From an uncultured Clostridia bacterium (lineage in GTDB: Bacteria > Bacillota > Clostridia > Peptostreptococcales > Anaerovoracaceae): a stretch of 64,000 nucleotides of DNA. The stretch is from assembly GCA_938049335.1 (NCBI GenBank), contig CALIYX010000030.1, positions 62,001 through 126,000 on the forward strand, given 5' to 3'. Position numbers and translations under genes: made by a program. Within the stretch, counting starts at the first letter, position 1. The number at the start of each line of letters is the position of its first letter. The notes below the pieces were generated by a model. That model searched no databases, was not told the origin of the DNA, and saw nothing but the letters and a program-made list of their open reading frames with translations. Of this stretch, positions 17,201-25,645 are shown one piece after another.

Positions 17201-17836
17201 TTATATTCTGTAGTCAAGATATCTCGGATGTGGATTTTTGTTATCGTAGAAATGCCACCATTCTGTAGGCGATGCGCCAAAACCGGCAGATTCCATCACC
17301 TTGCACATATATGCAGCATTCCTATATTCTTCAGTTTCTGGGTCGTTATTTTTTAGGGCCGCAATTTCTCTGAAATCATCAAAGCATGTCGGCATCTTAA
17401 GCTCGTTTCCCTCCATATCGGTAAGCGTTATATCGACGCACTGCCCATTCATATGAGTTGATCTGAAGCTAGTCATAGTCTCCATATCAGGAGGTCTCGC
17501 CACGAAATTATCGTCAGGATAAATCTCCCAGAAGCGCTTTTGCGCACTTATAGGTCTGTAGGCATCCCAAATTTTGACGCGGTAGCCATCCCTCTTAAAT
17601 ACATCTCTTGCCTCTATGAGCATCTTTAGGGTTTCTCTATCTATGTAGCATTCTGCCGATTCGTAGACCCTTTTACCTGTGAAGTTGTCTTCTGTAGCAT
17701 ATCTAAGCTCTATTATGAAGTCGTCATCGACATCTGTAAGCTTAACTAGATTGCCCGAATCACAGGTCTCGTTGGAGCTGTTAAAAGTCGTATCAGCCTT
17801 GTTTATTTCCTTCTGGTTTTGTTTCAAGTGACTCAT
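17201..17836 (-). CDS. D-alanyl-D-alanine dipeptidase (VanX/DdpX-like, M15)
   Basis: Zinc peptidase of family M15D that hydrolyses D-Ala-D-Ala. All key features are seen: IIELRYATEDNFTG, the arginine in WDAYRP, the zinc motif STHMNGQCVDITL (His and Asp), and EWWHF with the catalytic Glu and third zinc-binding His. No signal peptide is visible, so it is likely cytosolic, fitting turnover of D-Ala-D-Ala or recycling of peptidoglycan peptides rather than vancomycin resistance; no vanHA-type genes are here. The start is uncertain. ATG 17836 has GGGAG with no spacer, while TTG 17827 would have 9 bases. Either overlaps the end of queT by 35-44 bases. Confidence 0.85.
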   Translation of the reverse strand: MSHLKQNQKEINKADTTFNSSNETCDSGNLVKLTDVDDDFIIELRYATEDNFTGKRVYESAECYIDRETLKMLIEARDVFKRDGYRVKIWDAYRPISAQKRFWEIYPDDNFVARPPDMETMTSFRSTHMNGQCVDITLTDMEGNELKMPTCFDDFREIAALKNNDPETEEYRNAAYMCKVMESAGFGASPTEWWHFYDNKNPHPRYLDYRI

Positions 17837-18314
17837 CTCCCAAAATGAATTTATTCTTTTGAAGAAGCTTGCCAAGTCCAACGCCTAGTATGCAGCAAGA
17901 AACCACTTCTCCTGCACCAACTGTGAGCATCATAAACGGAATTGGTAGCGGAACAGAATATGCGTACTTTAGAACAAAAGGCACTACTAGCATGTTCACT
18001 ACAACTGGTGGAATGGATGCTATCAAAAGGCCCTTGCCTCTAAGCTTATAGCTTATTACCGCTGCTACAAGCGTAGCTAGGCTACCGAAGATAATATCTG
18101 GAATCACTGCACCTCCCAAGATGTTACCTATCAGGCAACCGATGAATACTCCAGGAATCGCTGCCGCTGTAAATACCGGCATGATTGTTAGAGCTTCCGA
18201 TACCCTGAGCTGAACCTGACCAAATGATATAGGTGCAAGCACAATGGTTAAAACCACATACACCGCAGCTATCATCGCGGCCTTTGTCACGAATAGTACT
18301 GTTTTGTTTTTCAT
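17793..18314 (-). CDS. queT: QueT-family ECF substrate-binding membrane protein (queuosine precursor)
   Basis: Integral membrane S component of the QueT family, thought to import a queuosine precursor (preQ0, preQ1 or queuine) together with a shared ECF module. The 173 residues contain about five to six hydrophobic segments. Visible: AAMIAAVYVVLTIVLAPISF, QLRVSEALTIMPVF, GVFIGCLIGNILGG, and AGEVVSCCILGVGLGKLL. Its hydrophilic tail overlaps the dipeptidase gene. AAGGAG precedes the ATG and is part of the candidate preQ1 riboswitch, matching the predicted substrate. The T and A components for it are not adjacent; the ECF module at 32-35 kb could serve, though that set has its own S protein. Confidence 0.88.
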   Translation of the reverse strand: MKNKTVLFVTKAAMIAAVYVVLTIVLAPISFGQVQLRVSEALTIMPVFTAAAIPGVFIGCLIGNILGGAVIPDIIFGSLATLVAAVISYKLRGKGLLIASIPPVVVNMLVVPFVLKYAYSVPLPIPFMMLTVGAGEVVSCCILGVGLGKLLQKNKFILGDESLETKPEGNKQG

Positions 18315-18322
18315 ATTAAATT

Positions 18323-18366
18323 CTCCTTAGTTTTGTTTTACGAGTGGATGGTTTCGAACACTCGGG
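18323..18366 (-). promoter_or_regulatory. Candidate preQ1-I riboswitch controlling queT
   Basis: Minus-strand leader. A 6-bp stem CGAGTG/CACTCG (18359-18364 and 18341-18346) encloses a loop beginning TTC and containing AACC. The A-rich tail TAAAACAAAACTAAGGAG (18323-18340) carries the ribosome binding site. Short stem, TTC/ACC loop and an AAAACAAAAC tail running into the Shine-Dalgarno match the preQ1-I class as I know it. The predicted mode is ligand-stabilised pseudoknot formation occluding translation. Location before queT supports it; covariance scoring was not possible. Confidence 0.65.
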
Positions 18367-18370
18367 CTAT

Positions 18371-18399
18371 ATTATATCATTTCTTGCTTAATCAGTAAA
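18371..18399 (-). promoter_or_regulatory. queT operon promoter
   Basis: Minus strand: TTTACT (18394-18399), 17 bases, extended -10 TGATATAAT (hexamer 18371-18376). Transcription would begin right at the base of the riboswitch stem. Confidence 0.65.
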
Positions 18400-18404
18400 G
18401 AAGA

Positions 18405-18470
18405 CGCAAAAGCGAGCCTTTAATTTAAACTGAAGCCCGAAAGCTGGACAGTTTAATTAAGCGGCTCGCT
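18405..18470 (-). terminator. Long imperfect hairpin terminator after the CWB2 surface protein gene
   Basis: Outer arms AGCGAGCC/GGCTCGCT (18411-18418 and 18463-18470), extended by near-complementary AT-rich arms containing TTTAATTTAAACTG-type repeats. The tail on the minus strand is TTTTGCG, a short T tract. Confidence 0.6.
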
Positions 18471-18505
18471 TCGTATTTTGTTTAAACTTTGATTGTTTTT
18501 ATGGA

Positions 18506-21500
18506 TTATCTACCCATTAAAACCTTTACGGCCTGATCGCTAACTGCTCTTGCTCCACCCATTACGATGCTTCTCTTTGCTCCAGTTTCCTTTACAAAGT
18601 CTGCAGCACCCTTTAGGTTGCTATCGTCGACAAGAAGTAGCGGCGCATTATTTGCCATAGCTGTAACTCCTGCTACGATTCCATCTGCAAAGCCATTTCC
18701 GTTTGCGATAACAACAGTTGATGACTTCATATCAAAGAACTTCTTTGCAACCTGTACAGCAGTATCAAATCTATCAGTTCCAGCAATTCTTTCTGTACTT
18801 CTCATTGCTGTAAGTGCAGTCTGTACATTATCGCTTACTGATTTCTTTCCACCAACTATATAGAACTTTGCAGGATTTATTCCTCCGAGGAAGTCCTTCT
18901 GCTCAGCTGTTAGAGCATCATCTACTAGAAGAACTGGTCTTCCTGTTGCAGCTGCTGAAATAGCATCGGCAAATCCTAGACCTGAGCAAACCATGATTTC
19001 CTCATTGTTTACATTTGCTTCCTTTAGAACAGCAAGATTTGTTAGGAATCTGTCAGCACCTTCAATACGCTTAACATCGTAGTCTGAACCTAGGATAGTC
19101 TTTATCTCTTCAGGAAGAACTCTTCTTCCTCCGATTAGGTATACAGTTTTGCCCTTAGCTACATTCTTTCTGATGTAATCTACAGTTCCCTGAACCTCTC
19201 CTACATCTGAAAGAAGAAGTGGTGCATTCTTAACCTTTGCAAGATATGCTGCTGATAGAGCATCCGGATAATTTGATCCGCATGCTACTACTGCAGAATC
19301 AAACATATCTAGTCCAAGCTGTTTCTTAAGCGCATCAGCATTCTTATATGCTGTGTCATATCTGTCAGCACCCTGAACCCTTACATCTTCTTCCTTAACC
19401 ACTGGCTTTTCTTCGCCTTTTACAGTTATCTCTGCATAAGGTGCGATAAAGAAAGCGTGTGTATCTCCCTCTGCGAGAGATTCCATAACTGCAACATATT
19501 TACCTGGCTTACTTACTTTGAACTTTGCAAGACCATCTTTTCCAGTCTTAGTCTCTGCAACAACCTTGTTATTCTCGTCCTTGAGAACTACCTTTCCGCC
19601 CTCATATGGCTCACCCTCTTCGCTTGGTGGCACAAATGTGCTCATTCCATTTAGTTTAAGTGTGAACTCTTTGTCAGTTTCAGCTTCTAGCTTAACCTTA
19701 TCAAAGCTCATGAATAGAGCATAGTAGTCTTTATCAAAGTACTTAAATATATTTAGTCTATCGCCATTTTCAAGAACGCTATCGCTTGAAAGAGTTGTTG
19801 TAGATCTGTTGTTTATAAAGTAACCAACATCTGATGTCTTTTCACCGAACATCGCAAGAATCCATCCATTAGGAGCAGCCTCGAGATATTTCATTGGATC
19901 TGCCTCAAAATTAGCTCCATACATGTCGCGGTGAATCGCTACCATAGCATCTAGAATTGTAACCTTATCTGCGTAATCAGGTCCCTTTGTATAACCATAC
20001 TTTTCAGCTTCATAAGGGCTTACCTCTAGCTCCATATAAGCCTTTGTATATGCATTTCTGTCAGCCTGAGCTAGTGCGAATATCTTAATGCTAGGAGCTG
20101 CAGGCTTAATGTTTACCTCTGCGTAAGGTGCGATAAACTGCTTGCTTGCAGTTTCATCATCAGCTAGAGCCGTAACTGTTGCGCTGTACTTTCCAGCCTT
20201 TTCAACAGTAAGTTTTGCTACTCCGTCCTTATCTGTAACAGCTTCTGCTACTACATTTCCCTCTGTATCTTTAACAGCTACCTTTGCACCAGCATAGGCA
20301 TCTTTCTTCTTGCTCCAGTCAGCAAGAGTCTTTTCACCCTTAAGAGATAGAGTGAACTCCTGAGCTGTTCTAGCCTCTACCTTCTTCTGATCAAAGCTCA
20401 TGTATATAGCCTTGTAATCCTGGTTAAAGTATCTGTATATATTTAGAACATCGCCATTTTTTAAAACTGTTGTGTTTGCTACAGTTCCCATACCAGTCTC
20501 ATCAACTGGATACTGGTTGTTCACGTAATATCCGAGGTCACCTGTTGTAACACCGAATATCTTTGTTATAAATCCATTCTCTGGAACTACGAGATAGTTT
20601 TCTGGGTGTGCGTCAAAATCAGCACCATACATCTCGTGGTGAATTGCAACTAGGGCATCTAGGACAGTAGCTTTGTCGGCAAATGCCTCCGCCTTAAAGT
20701 AGCCATGCTCTGCTGCTTCCTTAGGACTCACCTTGAGACCATCAAGTACCTTAGTATATGCATTGCTTTCGTTTTGAACAATGGCTGAGATTGCGATAGG
20801 ATTCTGCGCATCGTTTGCTTCCTTCATCGCAGCTTCAAGCGCCTTGATTGCAGCCTGAATCTTATCAGCATCTGCGCTAGCATCGCTGCTTACTGCTTCT
20901 GCATCAGCGATAGCCTTCTGTAGCTTAACCTTTGTACCCTTAGCGTATTCACCAGCCTTATCGCCTTCGCTTATTGCCGCAACGAGGTTCTTAGCTTCGT
21001 TTATCTTAGCATTTAGAACTTCCTTATTGTTGCTTCTCTCTCCGAGAACTGTAAGTTCTACAGATACTTCCTGCTTTGATAGCTTCTGAAGCTTAGCATT
21101 GTTTGGATATTTTTTTGCAAGATCTCCATATTTAGCACTGCTTAACCATGCTGAAACAGTAACCTTAGTATCCTGTGCCTGTCTTGTTACAAGGAGGTTT
21201 TGGTGAGTGATAACTGATTTGTTTGATGACTTGAATGTGTCATATCCGTTAGTCTCAGCTTCTACACTTGATTTGAAATAGCTTACTGGAACGATTCCTC
21301 TTCCAGTCTTTTCACCCATTGTGTAAACCCATACAGGATTTTCTCCATCAAAGTGGAACTCATAGAATGCGTGTAAGTCTTCCTTTACGGAGTCCTTGGA
21401 TGCATTTGCTCTATCGTTGATTCCATCAAAGAAATGTTCCTTGGCATACTCCATTTCCTTGATTTCTGCATCAAGCTCTGCATCTGTTATTACAGCAATC

Positions 21501-22954
21501 TTTAGCGGAATTTTCTTTGTTACAGTAACATCATCTCTCTTGAATGTAACAATAAGATTTACTGTTTTCTCGCCTGTCTGGAAGCGATCCACATTTGCTG
21601 CGTATCCGTTTACCTTGATTGCGTCATCGTCAGTGCTGTATGTAATTTCTTTATTTGCAAATACTAGCTTGTTGTCATCACCCTTAATCTTTGTATATCT
21701 TGGAAGCAGGATATTTCCAATTACATGATTAGGATCAAATTCACCATCTTCCTTGCTTACATATTTCAAAAGATCTGGCGTGATGTACTTATCTAGCAAA
21801 GCCTGAAGTTCCTCTGCTGTAGGACCAGTCTTGCCACTTCCCTTTACAGTCAAAGTGAACTGCTTTGTTATCGTATCAAAATCACCTGGCTTTTCGATGT
21901 TTGAGTTTAGAATACCACTATTAACACCTGTCTTTGCTGTTAGTGTGACTACTGTGTCCTGCTTAGGCTGCTTTACGACCGCCTTTTTAGGAGTGTTTAG
22001 ACCAGCGTACTGGTTTGCATCCTGAATGCTTAGTACATCAGGGTTTGATGATTCCCATTTAGTATTTGACCAAGCTGTTGAAACACTAGTGCCGTCAATC
22101 TGAGGAAGTGTCAAATCAGAAACTATATTGTTTTCTGCAGTATTTGAACCCTTAATAGTGTCAAATGTGATTCCATCAGAAATTGCCTTTACCTTCTTGT
22201 TTACATGTGGAGCATCCCATCCTACCATTACAGTTCTTGCTACTGTCTTCTTCTCACCGTTGTAGCTAAACTCAAATGTACAAGATACATTTTCGTGGTT
22301 TATTCCATATGCAGCTGTCTTCTCTTTCTTAACAAAGCTTATTGTTCCATCGCTAGCGATTACAGACTCCTTATTAGAGCTTATTACTTTTACTGTAACG
22401 CCTTCAGAATCTAGGTCAGTATATGACTTCATCTTCTCAATTGCTAAGTCTGCTGCGTTGTTTGTAACGCCGTATTTAGCTGATAGAGCTCTGTACTCAG
22501 CCTTAAATTTATTTACAATAGGTGTAAGCTTGTCTACAGGTGCTGGCTGAGGTGTTACCTCAGCATTCTTCTTAAGAGTTATTACCTTCTCAAACTCCTC
22601 CTGCTTGCCATCTGGAGTAAATTTCTCAGTCTTTGGCTCGTATCCATCCTTGGATACCTTAACTGTCGTCTTTCTGTTCACATAGAGTTTGTACTTACCG
22701 CTTGCATCTGGGGTAACCTTAACGATTTCGGTTACAGTTTCCTCTGCAAGGTCATCGTAGCTTTCATCTAAGTACGACACCTCTAGCTTTGGATTTTCAA
22801 CAGTTGCACCGCTCTCATCAACGACCTTAACGGTCATCTTTGGATAAAGCGTGTCCGCATGTGAATTCATAGGCAAAGCCATGCTAGTCATAAGCATCGC
22901 CATAGTAAGTACGATTACGAGCAATTTGCTGCTCAGTCTCTTCACACTTTCCAT
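18506..22954 (-). CDS. Very large CWB2 cell-wall surface protein with two DUF4430 units, B12-riboswitch controlled
   Basis: A 1482-residue secreted protein. In order, numbered from the ATG: signal peptide (cut near residue 33 after NSHA); a CnaB-like domain (about 40-128); Ig-like domains (about 165-375) and further Ig-like regions to 640; a FIVAR-like helical segment (about 643-715); two tandem units of about 230 residues (about 721-950 and 953-1180), each a DUF4430/transcobalamin-C-like domain (GYYVNN, LKNGDVLNIYRYF; GYFINN, LENGDRLNIFKYF) followed by a beta-sandwich; and three CWB2 repeats (about 1191-1482; VQGADRYDTAY, IEGADRFLTN, IAGTDRFDTA) that bind anionic cell-wall polymer. With a cobalamin riboswitch upstream and an ECF/DUF4430 operon beside it, I infer a wall-exposed B12 binder. 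The start ATG has GGGAG 5 bases upstream; a TTG at 22969 precedes that site. Confidence 0.88.
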   Translation of the reverse strand: MESVKRLSSKLLVIVLTMAMLMTSMALPMNSHADTLYPKMTVKVVDESGATVENPKLEVSYLDESYDDLAEETVTEIVKVTPDASGKYKLYVNRKTTVKVSKDGYEPKTEKFTPDGKQEEFEKVITLKKNAEVTPQPAPVDKLTPIVNKFKAEYRALSAKYGVTNNAADLAIEKMKSYTDLDSEGVTVKVISSNKESVIASDGTISFVKKEKTAAYGINHENVSCTFEFSYNGEKKTVARTVMVGWDAPHVNKKVKAISDGITFDTIKGSNTAENNIVSDLTLPQIDGTSVSTAWSNTKWESSNPDVLSIQDANQYAGLNTPKKAVVKQPKQDTVVTLTAKTGVNSGILNSNIEKPGDFDTITKQFTLTVKGSGKTGPTAEELQALLDKYITPDLLKYVSKEDGEFDPNHVIGNILLPRYTKIKGDDNKLVFANKEITYSTDDDAIKVNGYAANVDRFQTGEKTVNLIVTFKRDDVTVTKKIPLKIAVITDAELDAEIKEMEYAKEHFFDGINDRANASKDSVKEDLHAFYEFHFDGENPVWVYTMGEKTGRGIVPVSYFKSSVEAETNGYDTFKSSNKSVITHQNLLVTRQAQDTKVTVSAWLSSAKYGDLAKKYPNNAKLQKLSKQEVSVELTVLGERSNNKEVLNAKINEAKNLVAAISEGDKAGEYAKGTKVKLQKAIADAEAVSSDASADADKIQAAIKALEAAMKEANDAQNPIAISAIVQNESNAYTKVLDGLKVSPKEAAEHGYFKAEAFADKATVLDALVAIHHEMYGADFDAHPENYLVVPENGFITKIFGVTTGDLGYYVNNQYPVDETGMGTVANTTVLKNGDVLNIYRYFNQDYKAIYMSFDQKKVEARTAQEFTLSLKGEKTLADWSKKKDAYAGAKVAVKDTEGNVVAEAVTDKDGVAKLTVEKAGKYSATVTALADDETASKQFIAPYAEVNIKPAAPSIKIFALAQADRNAYTKAYMELEVSPYEAEKYGYTKGPDYADKVTILDAMVAIHRDMYGANFEADPMKYLEAAPNGWILAMFGEKTSDVGYFINNRSTTTLSSDSVLENGDRLNIFKYFDKDYYALFMSFDKVKLEAETDKEFTLKLNGMSTFVPPSEEGEPYEGGKVVLKDENNKVVAETKTGKDGLAKFKVSKPGKYVAVMESLAEGDTHAFFIAPYAEITVKGEEKPVVKEEDVRVQGADRYDTAYKNADALKKQLGLDMFDSAVVACGSNYPDALSAAYLAKVKNAPLLLSDVGEVQGTVDYIRKNVAKGKTVYLIGGRRVLPEEIKTILGSDYDVKRIEGADRFLTNLAVLKEANVNNEEIMVCSGLGFADAISAAATGRPVLLVDDALTAEQKDFLGGINPAKFYIVGGKKSVSDNVQTALTAMRSTERIAGTDRFDTAVQVAKKFFDMKSSTVVIANGNGFADGIVAGVTAMANNAPLLLVDDSNLKGAADFVKETGAKRSIVMGGARAVSDQAVKVLMGR

Positions 22955-22983
22955 TTTCTCTCCCTTCAATAAATAAAAAAAAG

Positions 22984-23016
22984 CCTAAAAAAATGGGCTG
23001 TGAAATATCACAGCCC
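22984..23016 (-). terminator. Regulatory terminator of the cobalamin riboswitch
   Basis: A perfect 9-bp stem, TGGGCTGTGA-type arms (22995-23003 and 23008-23016), four-base loop, followed on the minus strand by ATTTTTTTAGG. It lies between the aptamer and the ATG, which indicates control by premature termination. Confidence 0.9.
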
Positions 23017-23025
23017 GTTTTTCCA

Positions 23026-23158
23026 TGATTAATCGTCTGATTCCGTCTCTCGCAGTCTCAGAACCTTCTCTGTAGCTACCTGACTTATGCTTACGCATTC
23101 ACAGTGGCGGGACCGTCCAGGATTCAAACCTGATTGGCATACAGAAAAGCTTATATTG
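23026..23158 (-). promoter_or_regulatory. Cobalamin (B12) riboswitch aptamer
   Basis: Minus-strand leader with the hallmark core ACGGTCCCGCCACTGT (23101-23116), preceded by GGTTTGAATCC (23120-23130) and followed by a B12-box-like AAGTCAGGTAGCTACAG (about 23070-23086). These three elements in this order define the class. The exact 5' and 3' boundaries are estimated. It is followed at once by the regulatory terminator and then by the surface protein gene. Confidence 0.92.
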
Positions 23159-23166
23159 TTACTTAA

Positions 23167-23196
23167 ATTATATCTAAATAAACTGTATTTTGTCAA
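23167..23196 (-). promoter_or_regulatory. Promoter of the riboswitch-controlled surface protein
   Basis: Minus strand: TTGACA (23191-23196), 18 bases, TATAAT (23167-23172), both perfect hexamers. The start is expected near 23160, at the 5' edge of the aptamer. Confidence 0.8.
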
Positions 23197-23248
23197 TAAT
23201 CAAAGTCGTATTTTCGGCTATTTACCAATGTATACATTGATTTACACA

Positions 23249-25630
23249 TTAATATATAACGCGTATATATTTATCAAATATTCTGCAAGGTAAATTCCTA
23301 CCCTCTGCATACTCTTTTGCTACTGACTCACCAAAATTCAGCATAGTTTTTCTCTCATCTTCACTGATGGTTTCGTTGCTAGAAGCATACACAGCTCTAT
23401 CGTTTATCGCAAGGACTTCGCCAAGCGACTCTGCTGATTTTGGAAAGGCTTCGCCTATGTCACCAGCGCTCTCTTTGATAAATGATATATCAAAGCCTTC
23501 AAGCTTTTGTGAAACGAGATACATGCTGTAGCTGAAGCTCTTCTTCACTGCGAGCCTAGCTTCATCTGTCTTGAGGCTCCTTAGGAAACGTCTTAGTTTA
23601 TATCTTCTGATTGCAATTATGATAATCAAAATGATAAGAACTAGAAGTATCGCTAAAAGAACTAGAAGCTTAGCATATGTAAATACTAAGGTCTGACTAT
23701 TTATTGGATTTTCGATATCTTGATTGGTATCTTTATTTTCCTCATCCTTTTCTGTGCTATCGCTTGTGCTTCCCTCGGTGCCCTTACCTCCTCCAAGTTC
23801 AGACTTGAGTGCATCCTCGGTCGCGGTAAATTTTATTTCTCCCCTGTACTTTGGAGCTACATCAAAAGGTACCCAGCCAACTCCATCAAGATAATATTCG
23901 CACCAAGCGTGAGCGCTATCTTCTGTTACGGTTATGCTTGCTGGCTTTGATACGGCATCCTTATCATCTGAGCTACCATCTGCAATCATCTTCTCTGTTA
24001 TTACATAACCCTCAACATATCTAGCCGGAACGCCGTAGTATCTTAGCATTTGTGTTGCTGCACTCGCGTAGAGCTCAGATTTTCCGACCTTTGAATTTGT
24101 CAGGAAGTATTCGAGCTCATCGCCTTCCCCAGATGATACGGCACTATCGTCGTATTTGAGGTTTTTACTTACGAAGTCTAAAATCTTAAGTTTCGCCTCA
24201 CTAGTAGACAAAGTCTTGCCGTCTCCTAGAAGCTTCTTTAGCATTTTCTTATTCGAATCCGAGATGCTTAGATAGTTCTTGTGAACAAAGTCCCTATATA
24301 CCGACTCCTTATATGCGGTGCTATCTGGATCCTCTGTAGCTGTCTCAACCTTCTTTTGGTTTACATAGGCTTCCTTGATGCTGTCCTTGCTATAGCTTAG
24401 CTTGTATGACTTTGACTCCTTGCCATTTGCTTCGATAACCGAATCGCCTATTCTCGAATCCATGTACATTCCCTTCTTCTCCTGAAGGAAGGAATATGGC
24501 AAGTATAGATTCATTCTGTCAGCATTTACGAGTTTTATGCTGAGCTCACCAGTATTGCTTTTCCCGTTAATATCATAGTTGTTTTTCGCTAGCAGAGACT
24601 CTCCATATACTCCATTTTGTCTGAGCCAGTAAAATTTATCTCTGGCATCTGACAGCCCTGAGCCCTTGAGATTTACCCACTTGTTTCCATCGAGATACTC
24701 TCCGACAAAGCCGCGCAAGTACATAGGCTCCGCCTTTGACATTTGTACATCCATCTGAACTCTTTTATTCGGTTCAAACTCCTCGATTGCAGATAGATTG
24801 CCTCTAGCAAAAAGCTTTGATCCACCGTAGATTTTACGGTGCACTGCTGATTTTATCGCGTCATTTGTCCTTACTATTGCCCTGAGCGGAATCACATCTG
24901 AATTTGCAAGAGGAGCTAAAGCAAGTAAAAGAATTAATACCGTAGCAACTATGCCAGATACCGAAGCCCTTGCTCCTGAAATCTTAAGCGCGTCCCCATT
25001 TGCAGAGGCCATAGCTCCTGAAATCATAAGAACTATAGATACGGCAAATATCATTGAAACCGCAAAAATTCCTATATATGCCAAACAGATTTCTGCTATG
25101 ACTAAGGCTATAAAAATGTAGAAGGCTCCCTTCCTTATGCTGAAAAGAACAAGCTCAAATACAGCAATTGCCAGCATAAGCGTAAGTAGATGAACTCCAA
25201 GATTTGATGCCTGACCCTCAATATAGTTATTGTGAATTCTTCCCTGAGACTCAGTCATTGTCACAGAAATTCTCTGCATGAGCGCCCTAAGTCCCTCGCC
25301 AAAATCCTTATGAAGCACTATCGTTGCCACAAGGAGAATCGCTGCGACAATTAAAAATCCATACTGCTTAAGCTTTGCTTTTGCACCAGCCTCTTCCTTT
25401 TCATCGCTGCTTGAAAGCGCAATTTCAAACACAGCAATCAAAACAAGGCTTAGCACGACTGCAATCATAGAAAAGCCTTCCTTTGGCAGAGCGAGACTAC
25501 TGTAAGCGAGATTTAAAAACGAAAGCGAGATGAAGAAGCTTAAAACCGCAATAATAAGCTCCTTAGCAAAGCTACCGCTTTGTTCTGCTATTTTTATATT
25601 AAGTTTTGATTCATTAGCAAACTTTTTCAA
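23249..25630 (-). CDS. TgpA-like membrane transglutaminase-fold protein with Ser in place of catalytic Cys
   Basis: A 793-residue membrane protein. Residues 20-245 hold about seven or eight hydrophobic segments, then an extracellular part with a transglutaminase-core domain (about 480-600), a transmembrane helix (about 650-675) and a cytosolic DUF4129-like tail. The aligned active site reads GKSELYASA, so Ser518 sits where Cys is expected, while His574 (AHAWCEYY) and Asp590 (VPFDVAP) are kept. It may be inactive or use a changed chemistry. A MoxR ATPase and DUF58 protein directly upstream form the usual trio for this family. The start is TTG with AGGAG 6 bases upstream. It is the last gene of the ECF operon, 15 bases after the DUF58 gene. 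Confidence 0.85.
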   Translation of the reverse strand: MKKFANESKLNIKIAEQSGSFAKELIIAVLSFFISLSFLNLAYSSLALPKEGFSMIAVVLSLVLIAVFEIALSSSDEKEEAGAKAKLKQYGFLIVAAILLVATIVLHKDFGEGLRALMQRISVTMTESQGRIHNNYIEGQASNLGVHLLTLMLAIAVFELVLFSIRKGAFYIFIALVIAEICLAYIGIFAVSMIFAVSIVLMISGAMASANGDALKISGARASVSGIVATVLILLLALAPLANSDVIPLRAIVRTNDAIKSAVHRKIYGGSKLFARGNLSAIEEFEPNKRVQMDVQMSKAEPMYLRGFVGEYLDGNKWVNLKGSGLSDARDKFYWLRQNGVYGESLLAKNNYDINGKSNTGELSIKLVNADRMNLYLPYSFLQEKKGMYMDSRIGDSVIEANGKESKSYKLSYSKDSIKEAYVNQKKVETATEDPDSTAYKESVYRDFVHKNYLSISDSNKKMLKKLLGDGKTLSTSEAKLKILDFVSKNLKYDDSAVSSGEGDELEYFLTNSKVGKSELYASAATQMLRYYGVPARYVEGYVITEKMIADGSSDDKDAVSKPASITVTEDSAHAWCEYYLDGVGWVPFDVAPKYRGEIKFTATEDALKSELGGGKGTEGSTSDSTEKDEENKDTNQDIENPINSQTLVFTYAKLLVLLAILLVLIILIIIIAIRRYKLRRFLRSLKTDEARLAVKKSFSYSMYLVSQKLEGFDISFIKESAGDIGEAFPKSAESLGEVLAINDRAVYASSNETISEDERKTMLNFGESVAKEYAEGRNLPCRIFDKYIRVIY

Positions 25631-25645
25631 ATTAAACTCCTAAAT

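Noticed and set aside
17201..17836. Vancomycin-resistance gene
   Set aside because: The catalytic residues are VanX-like, but no vanH, vanA-type ligase or vanRS genes are nearby and the context is housekeeping.
17837..17881. Upstream TTG start of the VanX-like gene
   Set aside because: It lies far inside queT without a ribosome site; starts at 17836 or 17827 are nearer GGGAG.
18405..18470. Terminal inverted repeat of a mobile element
   Set aside because: Only one copy, no transposase, and the position right after the surface protein gene with a following T stretch fits a terminator.
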